A stretch of 64,000 bases of DNA from Sabethes cyaneus (taxonomy: Eukaryota; Arthropoda; Insecta; Diptera; Culicidae), in NCBI RefSeq assembly GCF_943734655.1, contig NC_071354.1:162585142-162649141 (forward strand). The letters are read 5' to 3'. Shown piece by piece: positions 11,781-60,624 of the stretch (the stretch's first letter is position 1; each line of letters opens with the position of its first letter). Position numbers and translations under genes: made by a program. The notes below the pieces were generated by a model. It saw nothing but the letters and a program-made list of their open reading frames with translations, did not search any database and was not told the DNA's origin.

Positions 11781-12856
11781 CCCAGTTTCTATATTCTTCT
11801 CCTTAATCATCAAGGTTTTTGGCATGATCTCGGCTCAAAAATTTTGATTTTAAATTTATTAACGGGATAACGGAATTAGGTTCTAACTAAGGCTCAATTT
11901 CTCCTATTATATCTGAAAAACAAAAATATCCTAATAAACCAAAGGTGTACAGTTAAGAAAGATACCTGTATTCAGATATTTAAAACCGTGGCTAAAAGAA
12001 ATACAACTTATCATATTACAATTTCCATCAAAACGGAGGTTGTGAACACGTTTAGGAAAAGGAAATCTTTTTCTATAACCGACTGCGAATGAAACAATTT
12101 ACTTCCTGCACAATAGAAACAGTATTTCTTCGAAAACCCACAAACGATTCAACTATCGTCTCATCGCCCAACTGTGCTAATTGAACATCGACTGAAGCGT
12201 GCCTTGATCCTTTCATCCGAAACGTTATCGAAATCTGTTCATCTTAACAAATGCAAACCGTTACCACTATAGGCACAACTATCGGATTACGAGCACATCA
12301 GGTAGCTTCCCTGTGCCTGGGCTTGCCACTGCCAGTCGGAAACTAATCAAAATCAGATGTGCAGAAAAAAAAAGAAAGAAACGGTCGGCCCTTCGCATCC
12401 TACATTCTCGTGCTCACCCATAATTTTTCCTAGCTGTTAGTCTCTGCCAGCGTTTGGAACGGGACCGAGAGGTTGTAATTTCAAGTATCACTTGAATTCG
12501 CATGTTCAATTAAACTTTCAATTCGGTAGAACTATTACTATACAAAAAGCACTGAGGTTACTTGAGCTCCGAATGTTTATCGTAGGGAAGCGCATCTTGT
12601 TTATAAACAAAATGCTATTCATATTTACTTCACAAATGTTTCGATTTCGGTGCAGAAAGTACATTAGGTTATCCTAGTGGTGTATTGTGGATATTTATTA
12701 TCGTTATAAATGCAATAAGAATCGCATAAAATCCCGACTGCTGTTGAAAATTTCTTACAAGCAAACAGGTGCAACTTTGAAGAGCAGTCTTAGTCAGTCA
12801 AAATAACAAGTATCGTTCATTACTAAGAAGCGCTATAACCCCCGACAACGAAAGAC
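11781..12856. other. Intergenic, nothing recognised
   Basis: AT-rich, with no supported gene or element boundary. Confidence 0.45.
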
Positions 12857-12864
12857 CTACCTAG

Positions 12865-14560
12865 TAGAGATGGTCGGGTTTCATATTTTCCAAGCCCGAA
12901 CCCGACCCGGGCCCGAAAATTTTTTTGCTGTCAAACCCGGACCCGACCCGAACCCGAATTTTTATTTTCTGTTAAACCCGAGCCCGACCCGAACCCGAAA
13001 TTTTATTTTCAGCCAAACCCGAACCCGACCCGAACCCGGATTTATTTTTTTCGCTAAGCCCGAACCCGACCCGAACCCGATTTTTTTTTCAGCCAAACCA
13101 AAACCCGATCCGAACCCGAATTTTTATTTTATGTTACATTTGATCCCGCCCTGATCTCAAATTTTATATTAATTTTCATAAAACTCACACCTGGATTTAA
13201 ATCTCGGCAGTTTTCTTTTCGTATTCTCTATAGCGTTCGAGCTCTAAAATTCATTTGAAATTTTAGGTTTTTTTCACCCTTCTATTTCTTTTGGAACTGA
13301 ATTGAAAATTCAAAAAAAATTAAAGTATACACTAGAATCGTTTCTTTTACTTTTCGCGGGAATATCTCTTAAGTTTTCTATGAAACATGTAAAAAGCGAA
13401 AAGAAAAATTTAGATGAGAAATTATTTTGAAATGCTTGGATCTTGTTTCATTGTGTTATACCGGTATCTAATAACCGAAAGCTAGTTCTTAGTCTAAAGG
13501 ACCAGCACCTTAGTTTAAAGGTAGCAAACACAAAAGGGATTGATTTTAACACTAAACATACCGACTTCACTCTACGAATATTTTTCGCGACAAGACCGGA
13601 AATCCCGCGATTATCAATAGATTAGCGTTAATATTTTTCTCGATAAAAACAGAAATAGTAGAGGACCAAACTTTGTATTATGTTTTAAATATATTTTCTA
13701 ATAAAAGGAGAATTGTGTTATAATGTCGTGAAAATGAACTAAAAAAGCAATGGGTGAAACGACCCCTTCTCGGCAGAGCTGCCATAAATACAGATATTTG
13801 TGCATGCATAAATTTGGGACCCTACCATTTTCTCCGGATTATTTTATTTTCTCGATCTAATCTTTTTAATAACATAAATAGTTTATGAAGTACTTTAAAA
13901 TTCAGGAACATTAGTAGAGCCAGAAATCACAGCAAGTGAAATAATCGATGGGTCCCAAATTTATGCATGCACAAATATCTGTATTTGTGGCAGCTCTGCT
14001 TCACGGTATATTTAGTGTTAAAGACAGCTAAACTTACAACTATTCCGAGGTACGAAACTTTTTGGAAATCGGAATAGAAACCAATAATTTATGATAGCAG
14101 ACAATTCTAGTCTTCTGTCAGTCCACCCAATCACTATTTGGGCGCAGTTATGACATGATCCAACTAACGAATTCTGCAATATATAACTTTTGCTCTAAAC
14201 TCGATCTAAATCTGAAAACACTAAAGCGTCTAAAAAGCAACCAGTCCAGTGTAGCTGATATCTAAGCCATACTAAATATCATTAAAGTACTGCTTAATTT
14301 ATTATGTTAAAATAATACTTTTACAAGAACTGAATGTGGAGATGGTTCGATTTCTCATTACCCAAACCCGAAACCCGGACTTATTTTTTTCGCTGAGCCC
14401 GAACCCGACCCGAACCCGAATATTTTTTTTTGCCCAAACCCGAACCCGACCCGAACCCGACACCTGGTAAAAGTGTTAAGCCCGAACCCGACCCGAACCC
14501 GACGGGTTCGGGTTTTTTTCGGGTTTCGGGTCTGAAAACCCGAGACCCGACCATCTCTAA
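12865..14560. mobile_element. 1.7-kb hAT-like non-autonomous element with subterminal CCCGAACCCGAC arrays
   Basis: The ends are TAGAGATGGTCGGGT and ACCCGACCATCTCTA, flanked by CTACCTAG at 12857-12864 and 14561-14568, an exact 8-bp duplication. Both subterminal regions (12895-13150 and 14370-14540) carry many copies of an AACCCGACCCG-type motif spaced by T-rich runs. Such arrays are where transposase binds in hAT elements. No transposase frame is present; the open frame at 12870-13154 only reads through the repeats. A second element sits inside at 13774-13998. Confidence 0.8.
13774..13998. mobile_element. 225-bp hAT-like MITE nested in the 1.7-kb element
   Basis: Inverted ends of about 48 bp with one mismatch start CAGAGCTGCC and end GGCAGCTCTG, and include TTTGTGCATGCATAAATTTG. 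Flanks are CTTCTCGG (13766-13773) and CTTCACGG (13999-14006), an 8-bp duplication with one mismatch. The element is clearly younger than, or as young as, its host element. Confidence 0.85.
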
Positions 14561-14652
14561 CTACCTAGGGAGGATTTAGCCAAACCTGATGGAGCCACGA
14601 CAGGGTCATTTAACGGGAAACTAGCAGTTATTAACTTTTCGTCGGAGAGACC

Positions 14653-14791
14653 AATTTCGGAAGCAGTTTTTGGGCCCAAAAGCGGATTCTGTTCATGAAA
14701 ATCTAAATACTGCATTCTTCTTGCCAATCTGAATATATTTTTATGGACAGAATTTTTGTTTCAAACAAAAAAAACTGCTTTTGGAATCAGC
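14653..14791. mobile_element. Foldback MITE, family A copy 2 (inverted)
   Basis: Read in reverse, it matches copies at 785 and 50190: AAGCAGTTTTTTTTGTTTGA, AAAATTCTG and AAATATATTCAGATTGGC. Both arms are present. Confidence 0.6.
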
Positions 14792-15104
14792 AGAATCGAA
14801 TCGAAGCTTAAAACGAAGCGGAACTGTTTAGTAGAGCAAACTTCGAACGAGGGGTTAATCACACACAAGCACGGATAAAAAAATAATAAGCATACCGACT
14901 ACTCAATAGTGAACGTAGCAATAACAAATACAAGTGTAGTGCATAATACAACAAGCACCCCGACAATACTACAATAAATCTAAGTACTGGTCGCTGTGAT
15001 AAGCCCATATCTACTGGAAAAAAGTATATGGAAATTCGCAAATTTGCGTACGAAAGTCTACTATATCGGATCCTATCGTGTAAAAATATCTGTATGAGAC
15101 TCAC

Positions 15105-15121
15105 TAACTTATTTACTTACT
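15105..15121 (-). repeat. LINE tail (CTTA repeats on the plus strand)
   Basis: CTTATTTACTTACTTATG read on the minus strand is a TAAG-type tail. It marks the 3' end of the LINE to its right. Confidence 0.6.
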
Positions 15122-15300
15122 TATGTGTCCGTCCATTTTTACCGGTCCGGCAGAACAAAAAGATGAAATCAGAGATCTCCACTGCCGACGGACGGTTACC
15201 CGCCATGTTACGTTATGTGTCCATGTCCACCGGCCCGGCAGAACAAAGGGATGAAATCAGAGATCTCCACTGCTGACGGTTACCCGCCATGGCTTTTACC
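15122..15300 (-). repeat. Tandem duplication of the LINE 3' end
   Basis: Two ~90-bp direct copies, 15122-15208 and 15215-15295, share GGCAGAACAAA, GATGAAATCAGAGATCTCCA and GGTTACCCGCCATG. In the minus-strand LINE this is the end of the coding region (VKAMAGNRQQWRSLISSLCS) plus the 3' UTR. Confidence 0.75.
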
Positions 15301-16738
15301 TGTCGCCAGGACAGGTTCTCGTCTACAGCCCGGATGTCGTTGGCTAAGCTCCGTCGCCATGAGCCTCTGGGTCTGCCTCTTCTACGCTGTCCTTGTGGAT
15401 TCCAGTCGAGTGCTTCTCTGCAGACCTCGTTCGCTCCTTTCCTCAAGGTGTGTCCGATCCACTTCCACCTACGTTCACGAATTTCTGTGGCTATCGGCCG
15501 TTGATGACACCGACGATGGAGTTCCTCATTGGATATACAGTTATCAGGTCACCAGGCACGAATGATGTATCGCAGGCACCGGTTAATGAATACCTGCAGT
15601 TTTTGCGTTGTCTCCGCTGAGACGCAACACGTTTCGCAGGCATACAGCAGTACGGATTTCACGTTTGAATTAAAGATTCGGGTTTTCGTACGTAGAGTGA
15701 TCTGGTTTGAGCGCCAAATGTTTTGCAGACCTGCAAAGGCACCCCTGGCCTTCCTGATCCGTGTGGCTATATCTGGCGTTGTTTGGTTACCAAGATATTG
15801 AAAGGCGTCTACCTGCTCAACTTGTTGTCCCACTACTGTGAAGTTGGTGGAATTGTCAGTGTTCACTACCATTGACTTAGTTTTCGCTACATTGACTGTG
15901 AGACTGCTGCTTGGGAGCTCTTGGAGAGGTCGTCTAACTTGCTCTGCATATCGTTTCGGCGTTGTGCGAGTAAGACAATGTCGTCGGCTAGGTCGAGGTC
16001 ATTTAGCTGCTCCATCGTTAGAGGATTCCAAGGCAATCCTCGATTTGGTCTACTGTCAATTGCTCCAACTAATATCTCATCCATAACGATGATAAACAGA
16101 TGCGGTGATAAAATGCAGCCCTGTCTCACGCCAGCAGTAACCCTTATGGGGTCGGACAAGACGCCGTCGTGCAAAACCTTGCACGAAAACGCCTCGTACT
16201 GAGCCTCGATGAGATGGACTAACTTATCTGGAACTCCTCTACGCCTAAGTGCGCCCCAGATGTTTTCGTGATTGAGTCGGTCGAACGCCTTTTCGAAGCC
16301 AACGAACACCAGCAGAAGAGAGTCCTGGAATTCGTTGATCTGCTCCAATATAATGCGGAGCGTTGTGATATGGTCTACACATGATCAGCCAGCACGGAAT
16401 CCAGCTTGCTGCCGCCGGAGAGTAGCGCCGATCTTCTCCTGGATCCGATTAAGGATTACCTTACAGAGTACTTTGAGAGTAATACAGAGCAACGTGATGC
16501 CACGCCAGTTACCGCATTCAGTTAGGTCTCCTTTCTTAGGGACTTTGACCAATATGCCCTGCATCCAGTCCACCGGAAAAGTTGCGGTTTCCCAAATATT
16601 ACTGAAAAGCTGATGCATCATCTGGGCTGACAAAGATGGGTCAGCTTTGAGCATTTCGGCTGAAATACGATCTATCCCTGGCGCTCTATTGGATTTCATA
16701 CTCTTGATGGCTGCTACAGTTACCCGCCATGGCTTTTG
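15215..16738 (-). pseudogene. LINE reverse transcriptase, inactivated
   Basis: The minus strand reads through RT motifs in order: KSMKSNRAPGIDRISAEML (16700), GNWRGITLL, QQAGFRAG, VGFEKAFDRLN (motif A), GVRQGCILSP (motif B), LADDIVLL (motif C), FQYLGNQTTP and NPQGQRRRGRPRGSWRRSL. It carries an in-frame TGA at 16385-16387, a frameshift near 15900, and Gly where motif A needs Asp. It cannot encode an active enzyme. It is an APE-type non-LTR element; the clade is not assigned. Confidence 0.85.
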
Positions 16739-16870
16739 CCAATTGAATCCGCAACGACAGCGTAGAAGAGCCAGATCTAGAGGGTAGAGGCTCATGGCGA
16801 CGCAGCTTAGCCAACGATATCCGGACTGTAGACGAGAACCTGTCCAAGCGACGGACAGGTCGTCTGTCTA
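16720..16870 (+). mobile_element. Inverted scrap of the LINE C-terminus
   Basis: The plus strand reads pieces of the same C-terminal segment (NPQRQRRRARSRG, then LSQRYPDCRREPVQ in shifted frame, matching LANDIRxVDENL) that occurs on the minus strand at 15300-15450. The minus-strand RT copy joins it near 16738. Confidence 0.6.
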
Positions 16871-17215
16871 CGTCTGTCCTTGCGGATTCCAGTCGAGTGC
16901 TTCTTTACAAATCTCTTTCGCTCCTTTCCTCAAGGTGTGTCCGCCACACTCCACCTACGTTCACAAATTTTTGTTGCTATCGGCCGTTGATGACATCGAC
17001 GATGGAGTTCCTCATTGGATATCCAGTTGTCAGACCACCAGACATGAATGATGCGGCGATATCAGTCTTGGTACCACCATCGGGCGTTTTCTGGCTACCA
17101 AGATATTGAAAGGCGTCCGCCTGCTGAACTTGTTGTCCCGTTGCTGTGAATTTGGTGGGATTGTCAGAGTTCACTACCATAGACTTAATTTTGGCTACAC
17201 TGACTGTGAGCAGGG
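16863..17215 (-). mobile_element. Second copy of the LINE C-terminal region
   Basis: It parallels 15390-15895 closely (GTGCTTCTTTACAAATCTC, CCTTTCCTCAAGGTGTGTCC, GACGATGGAGTTCCTCATTG) but has an internal deletion. On the minus strand it encodes AKIKSMVVNSDNPTKFTATG and AFQYLGSQKTPDGGTKTDIA. Confidence 0.7.
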
Positions 17216-17290
17216 TTGCCACATGCACAGATTATTCTGTGTTTAACAGATATTTGAAAGAAATCGCCTGTACAGAATCTGTATGCATAG
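17213..17290. mobile_element. Possible short MITE fragment
   Basis: CAGGGTTGCCACATGCACAG followed by alternating CAGAT/TCTGT words interrupts the LINE sequence. The second end is unclear. Confidence 0.35.
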
Positions 17291-17500
17291 CTGTTGGTTT
17301 GGTTGGTCTCTGACATTTGCAACTCGGAAGAGTTGTTCAAAACGTTCAGTCCATCGGTTAAGCTGTTCTGTACGATTAGTCAGAGGCTGACCAGCTCTGT
17401 CGATGCCGCTAAAGGCATTCCTGGCATCACCAAGGCGGCAAGAAATATCATACTACAAACGGATATCACCATTGACAGCGGCGTTTTCTCCTTGTTTAGC
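17290..17500 (-). mobile_element. LINE segment between endonuclease and RT
   Basis: The minus strand reads AAVNGDIRL, a stop, then RLGDARNAFSGIDRAGQPLT and NRTEQLNRWTERFEQLF, the usual linker ahead of the RT domain. It is broken by a stop codon. Confidence 0.6.
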
Positions 17501-17764
17501 TAGGGAGCTAGTCCCGCCTACAAGCGGGCTTAGTCGATCTGGTTCGCGCTCGCTCAATACCGGCTTTCGCCTCTCTCCGTTCGCCGATTTTCCTTCAAGT
17601 TTCATCCGAAATCCAATCCCTTCACCCGCTGCGCACTTTGCCGAGGGTTTCGTCACTGGTCGTGATGCAGGCGTTCTTGATGCCGGTCTATTGCTCTTTA
17701 ACGGTTCCACCAGGCGGCAACACCGAGGTTCGGGATTCAAGTTGTTCGGCCCTTTTTACCTCAT
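17500..17764 (-). other. GC-rich segment inside the LINE cluster
   Basis: An open minus-strand frame (17453-17740) of basic, Pro/Ser-rich composition. It contains a hairpin (AAGCCCGC, then GGCGGG). It does not look like the endonuclease or RT. It may be 5'-UTR or ORF1 sequence of a LINE displaced here; I am not certain. Confidence 0.35.
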
Positions 17765-18600
17765 GATTGGCGGACGCCGTAATGACACCCAACCTTCTCT
17801 TCCCGTCGCAGAACACGTGCAACGCGCAAGCATATCTAGGTCATGACAAGGAGACGGTCGGATGCAATATCAGCATTGCGTGTGATGCGTACATCAAGAA
17901 GGCTCCTTCGGCACTTTCAGCTAATTCAGACGTGGTCGATTTGGTTTTGTCTTTGGTCGTCACGAGAAACCCATGTGACCTTTTGTCCTGATCTATGGGG
18001 AAAGAGCGATCCACCAATGACCATGCTGTTATTCCCACATAATTGTGTAAGCAGCTCCCCATTTTCGCTCATCTCTCCAATGCAATGGCGCCCCATGACG
18101 CGTTCAAGATTTGAGCCAATCATCGTGTTGAAGTTGCCCAAGTGAATTTGGGCCCGTTAAGAATTTTTTCAACCACGCTGTTCAGCTGACTGTAGAAACT
18201 CTCTTTCTCCTGCAGGACGACAGCATCTGTTGGCGCATAGCAGTAGATTGCTGTAAGGTTTCTAACCCGTGTTCTGAATCTGGCAACGATTTATCCTTTC
18301 GTTTATCGGTTCGCACTTAATCAGGGCCGCATGTGCCCCTGGGCTCAGTAGGAATCCAATTTCTTTTTCTCGAGTAGCATTTTCACCTCATATGCCAGAG
18401 TTGGGCAAGACTTGTCCGGATGATGTCTTGTATTTGCCAGTACCCGCCCAACGAGCCTCGGTCAGTCCCAGAATTGTAAGCTTGAGGCGGCCAGATTGCC
18501 TTGCGAGTTGAGCCTGCTTGCCCTGCTGGGCAAGGGTAAGCATACTCTATGTTCCGGTTAGTGTCCGTGTTTTCATGCTAAAGGTCGTTGCCAAAATCTT
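17765..18600 (-). pseudogene. LINE endonuclease domain, decayed
   Basis: The minus strand keeps the second half of an APE-type endonuclease: GNFNTMIGSNLE (the canonical GDFN has Asp changed to Asn), MGRHCIGEMSENGELLTQLC, NNSMVIGGSLFPHR, VTWVSRDD and NQIDHV. Frameshifts and stops interrupt the N-terminal part, up to an NIEYAYPC-type start near 18550. Confidence 0.7.
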
Positions 18601-18656
18601 CTTTCATTTTCAGAAACTTTTTTATTTTCGGATACAGAAGATTGTTAGCCTTTAAG

Positions 18657-19101
18657 ATCCCTATCCCAAAACTTGCGTGAAAACCAAAGCAAAAATACTT
18701 TCTTCTCTTTTTTCTCACTCAAAAACCAAACAAATATCAAGGGCTAAAAAGAATGCTACGTCAACGCGTCCGTCAGCGTTATTCTGACAGCTTTCCCAAG
18801 GGTTTACTGTCAAATTGACACTGACGGATGCGTTGACGCAACATTTTGTTTGGGCCTTCAGCAATTTCGTAGTCGCGAGTTACGTAGTGTCATTTAAGAT
18901 AAGTGACAGCTGGCTTTGGTACTTTGCACACCCTGTTGCAACTACCTACGCGAAAAATGTTTGATAATTTCTCGGGAAGAGCGTATTTATCCAACGCAGT
19001 AAAAAAAATAAAATCCCATCCCTATCAACGCGTGCGTGAAAACAAAAGCAAAAATATTTTACTCCCTCTTTTTCGTCTACAAAAACCAGCAAAATATCAT
19101 C
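18657..19101. repeat. Direct ~85-bp duplication around a palindromic MITE
   Basis: 18657-18741 and 19018-19101 are diverged direct copies (ATCCCTATC, TGCGTGAAAAC, AAAGCAAAAATA, ACAAAAACCA, AAATATCA). Confidence 0.6.
18741..18857. mobile_element. ~117-bp palindromic MITE
   Basis: GGGCTAAAAAGAATGCTACG with GTCAACGCGTCCGTCAG is mirrored by CTGACGGATGCGTTGACGCA with ACATTTTGTTTGGGCC. The arms are about 40 bp with several mismatches. It sits at the right edge of the first copy of the ~85-bp direct duplication. Confidence 0.7.
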
Positions 19102-19738
19102 AGCTTCGTCATAGCGATTAGACGCTCAATGAAAATTGAAAACTTCTGTGATTTAGGAGGATGTACATTCATCACTACTCTGCTTGTAGGTCCTCTAGCT
19201 AGTCCACAGTTGATTCGAATGCACTCTCTTTGAAGGCTGTCACTAACACTATCAGCTGTTCATTTGTAAATATCGTAGATAATAATCAGAAATGATTGAA
19301 TTCTGTCTGCGAAGAATGCACTTTTCGAGGGCGGCAGTGTGTTTAATTTTATTTCCACTTGGATCGCAACAATGTTGTAAATGAGCGTAGTTTTATTCTC
19401 GTACTAAATGGATGCGAATCTGTCTAAGCGTAAGGAGGAGAGCTGTTTCTGTCGCAAGCTGCTGTAGTTCGTGACGGTACTTTTACATTGTTGCTAATTA
19501 ATGGTCCACGATGATTATTTGCAGCTCATCACAACACTAGTTTTGTTATCAAAAGTTGGAAAAGTTTCACGACAGTGTTGTCTTATCTTATCACAAACCA
19601 GTGAATCGTTTCAACTATAGTAATCTCATCTCTTGTTGTAGGTAGGTACATATAACGTGATAGCTTTGGCTGTAAATTTTCAGTGGTAAAATAAATCTAG
19701 GGAGAAGCGCACCGGAAAAACGATAGCTCACGTTAAAA
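18858..19738. other. Upstream region of pyridoxal kinase
   Basis: Apart from the second ~85-bp copy this is AT-rich and without a gene. The last few hundred bases presumably carry the promoter and 5' UTR of the kinase. I see no TATA box at a convincing distance. Confidence 0.4.
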
Positions 19739-21535
19739 ATGACATCCGTTATGAATCGGGTTCTTTCGATACAAAGCCATGTAGTGCACGGATACGTGGG
19801 AAATAAGAGCGCAGTCTTCCCGCTACAGGTTAGTGGTAAATTTAATCATAGACCAGTATTATAGGTATGAAATATTTAACCAGATTAAAAAGCGAACGCA
19901 TGGAAGGCTAAACAAGAAAATATCAACTATACAATTATTGCGAAATTAAATGAGATGCATACTTTTTTCTTGTAAATTCTAGTGTTGAAATAATCGACAA
20001 AATAATTTAGCTCATGTTTCATTTATTGTGGTAAGCTTTACGAAAAGTTGCCAAATAGTAATAATTTTGTTCATCTCAACTATCGTGATGATTAATACTA
20101 AAAAATTTTCTTATTATGAAAATCTAATCAAAAGTGTTTTAACCCATGTTCATCCGTCAAGATGTTCAGTTGAAATAATGCACAAACTTGATCATTCCAT
20201 CTTTGTTTACAGTTTGACTCACTTCCATTTACATGCTTGTCGTTCCACGTTTGTTATAAACTTTTCATCTGTCGGTTTTTTGTGCAATAGTGAAGTTTTT
20301 CCTTCAAATTAAAATCCTTGTACCAATTGCAATTTCTTGGGAAAAATTTACGTTTCGGTTTTGCGATAGAGTGCTCTTCCACAAAGAAAAAAATGTTTAC
20401 AGATTAAGCTATGTGCTGGTCAATGATTCGGTCATTTGTTGATGAACGGTGAAAAATTCATCATTACAAGTCGGATACTTAGTTCAATAATACAGAAGCA
20501 TTTTTAAATGAGGCTTGTTGTACAAAATAGTATTTGATTGCTTGAGTATTCTTTTTCATTGCAAATTTACATTACAGGTTCTTGGTTTCGAAGTCGACAA
20601 TATCAACTCAGTGCAATTTTCCAACCATACCGGTTATAAACAAGGATTCAAAGGTCAAATATTGAACGAAACCGAGCTTGGGGATGTGTTTTCTGGATTA
20701 GTTGCGAATGACTTGCACTCTTTGTACACCCACCTTCTGACAGGATACGTCGGAAATCCTACTTTTCTGCGAGAAATTGCAAACATTTTAAAAAAGTTGC
20801 GCTCCGTAAATCCATCTCTGATTTATGGTATGTTCTAGAATATATAGCAGTTATCGCCTAATTGTTGAATTATCTCTGAAACAATTCAATTTCAGTTTGC
20901 GATCCGGTAATGGGAGACGACGGAATCATGTATGTTCCCAAAGAACTTCTGCCAATTTACCGAGATGAAATTATACCGCTTGCGGATATTGTAACACCTA
21001 ACCAGTTCGAAGTGGAATTACTCACAGGAGTTTCCGTCAAAACTGAACAGGATGCATGGACCGCAGTGGAATGGTTTCATAGCAAGGGTATTAAAACAGT
21101 CGCCATTTCCTCATCAGAGCTCGGTGGCTCCAATTCGCTTCTGGCACTCGTGAGCCACAAAAATGGTTTGGGCCAATAATCAGGGGAAATAAATGGAAAA
21201 TAATAACAAAATTCTGCTTTATAGGTAACAACAGTCAACGTTATCGGATGGTTATTCCCAAGCAAGGCAATGGGATTCGATTCACTGGAACGGGTGATTT
21301 ATTTGCCTCACTCTTTCTAGCACACTCCACTCTTACGGGATTCGATATGGGTGCGACATTGGAACGCACCATCGCTACTTTACAAGCCGTAATTAGTAAA
21401 ACGCTTTTATATCTACCGGATGAAGTGAAATCCGGAAAAACGAATGTTACATCAGCACAACGTGAACTAAAACTGATACAAAGCAAGAAAGAAATTGAAG
21501 AGCCAAATGTTACATTGCATTGTACCAAAGTTTAA
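19739..21535 (+). CDS. Pdxk: Pyridoxal kinase, 4 exons
   Basis: Join of 19739-19828, 20578-20827, 20896-21165 and 21225-21535; 306 aa, close to the usual ~310 aa. All introns are GT-AG (749, 68 and 59 bp) and the frame is kept across phases 0, 1 and 1. The enzyme phosphorylates pyridoxal, pyridoxine and pyridoxamine with ATP in the cytosol (vitamin B6 salvage; ribokinase/PfkB-like fold). Seen in the sequence: the N-terminal VLSIQSHVVHGYVGNKSA block at residues 8-25, FPLQVLGFEVD across the first splice, VQFSNHTGY, LLTGYVGN, VCDPVMGDDGIMYVP across the second splice, TPNQFEVELLTG, and GTGD at 225-228, whose Asp228 is the expected catalytic base. The start was chosen as the first ATG of the open exon; Met5 is an in-frame alternative. 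No disruption is seen, so the gene looks functional. The product is certain from motif order; the exon edges are by eye. Confidence 0.93.
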
Positions 21536-21562
21536 AAACGAACATATTTTAATAGTTCTGGG

Positions 21563-21568
21563 AATAAA
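21563..21568 (+). promoter_or_regulatory. Candidate poly(A) signal of pyridoxal kinase
   Basis: AATAAA lies 28 bases after the stop codon of the kinase gene and is followed by AT-rich sequence. The position fits a short 3' UTR. Confidence 0.6.
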
Positions 21569-22665
21569 GTTAATATTACCAATATATGTTTTTCAAAACC
21601 CCATATCAAACAAAGAGTTTGTTTTTTAATTTATTTTCACGATATACCGTGGAGGAATTGCTCTGCTTTTCTAGGCAAGCTTGTCGTGTTACTGTCATCT
21701 TTGTCTCGCCTAACAATCATATAGAAGATTTGTGCCTCATATCTCGTTACTAACACTTGTTACACTATACCTGATCAGTGAATCAGTGAAGGTTATCGAG
21801 CCAAAGCTTGCCAAAAAGCTCAAGTGAAAAATTATCAAAAAATAAATGCATAACTCGTTACAAAACTTGAAACATTTGAACTATATTCATCCTGTTCATG
21901 AATTAAAAACTTGACGAAAAACTAACCACCTTGTAACAATTAATCGCGGAGCTTGTGTGCATAACGTAAAACGATATGCAAACCTCATTCGAAAATCATC
22001 ATGCCAAATTTCATCATGTAAAATATAAATAATAATCAAAATTGCAATTTTAGACCTTCGGAGATTTACTACCAATAACAATCGCAATGACTTAAATTTT
22101 GTCGTATTTCCCGTATTTCCTTCATACCTTTTATGCCCTTTATTGTACTTCAATTTTGTCGTCACTCTATATTTATGCAGGCTCTTTACATTCGTCAGTA
22201 CCTCCTTCAGCCTTTTGGCAGTGATCTAGTACTACTTTCCAAACCCTGAACTTGCGACTTTTTTTCATTTTTTTAAGCAAATCATTGCGTCAGATTCAGA
22301 AATGCCAGATGTGAAAACACTTTTATTCTGAAAACTTATAATTCGCTATTTTTGGGAAACATCTCATATATTATTAACACATCTCCGAAAATCGACCTAC
22401 TTTGTTGGCTCTAAAGTTTTCAAATAAATTAACAGTTTTTGGCACAGAATTTCATGCAAATTGCTCAGCATATTTCGTTAAAACCATTTCGAAAAACATC
22501 TGGCATCATTGTTCAGATGCTCGCTAAACCAGCAGATCAGAAAAAGCGACAAAACAGTTAACAGCCGTCGCACGCACAGCAGCATCGGAACGACGAATAA
22601 AAAGTGTTTGTACGCGTTTACTTTTCAGAAGGAAATCATTGTTTTGTCTGTCGAATAAATAGAAA
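21569..22665. other. Intergenic between kinase and FAM76
   Basis: 1.1 kb AT-rich, no gene. The last ~150 bases are likely the FAM76 5' UTR and promoter. Confidence 0.5.
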
Positions 22666-59855
<37,190 letters not shown>

Positions 59856-60087
59856 ATCATCTATCACAAGTCAATGTTTTGTCATTATTATGGGTAAAAT
59901 TAGGATTACTCTCGATCAGCAGTTCACTTTTAACGATTAGGAATAGGCTTTTTCATAATTCGTCGTTTTTTTTTCAGTTTGTTGCAAATATAGGAATGGT
60001 TTCTCTGCTTCAGCTTTTGTTCAATTATAGTTACATTTTCTACAATTAGGACCTCATTGAAAACGACACAAAACATATTTGTAAGGA

Positions 60088-60093
60088 AATAAA
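60088..60093 (+). promoter_or_regulatory. Candidate poly(A) signal of FAM76
   Basis: AATAAA lies 233 bases after the FAM76 stop codon in AT-rich sequence. It is the first clear hexamer after the stop. Other AATAAA-like words follow further downstream (about 60483 and on). Confidence 0.45.
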
Positions 60094-60624
60094 TCATAAA
60101 ATTAAAATAACTATAGAATTTTAAATATTATTATTAGCAATTAGTTCAAATCATCGGCTCATTGTTCACCGTTAAATGTTAATAGCAGTGTTGTTTCAGT
60201 GAACAGAAAATGTAATGTCATTGCATGATAACACACTTAATAGATTTTGATTTCTTCTTGCTATATGGTTTCAATATTATGAACTGCAGAGTTAAATACC
60301 TACTATTAGATAATATACATACTTGTATTGATTTGAAAATAAAAAGAAAACAAAATGTAATGATAAGTGCTATGTTGTCGATGATTTACAATTAGTGCCC
60401 ATTCTTGGAGCTGTAAGAAGTAAACAAACTGTCTAAGCAAAACATGCATTGTAATGATGAGATACATATACTTAAATTCAGAAATAAATAAATAAATGCT
60501 GAAACATTTTTGTGAGTATCTAATTTTGTCAGGAAGAAAAGCGCCGCATTTCCATTCCACTTTTATGTTGAACATCATTATTAAGAATCGTCTCAAAAGT
60601 CGCAGGTTGTTTTTGACTTTGCCA
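60094..60624. other. Downstream of FAM76, nothing recognised
   Basis: AT-rich, short frames only. Confidence 0.45.

Noticed and set aside
12870..13154. Proline-rich 94-codon frame
   Set aside because: It is the translation of the CCCGAACCCGAC subterminal array of a transposon.
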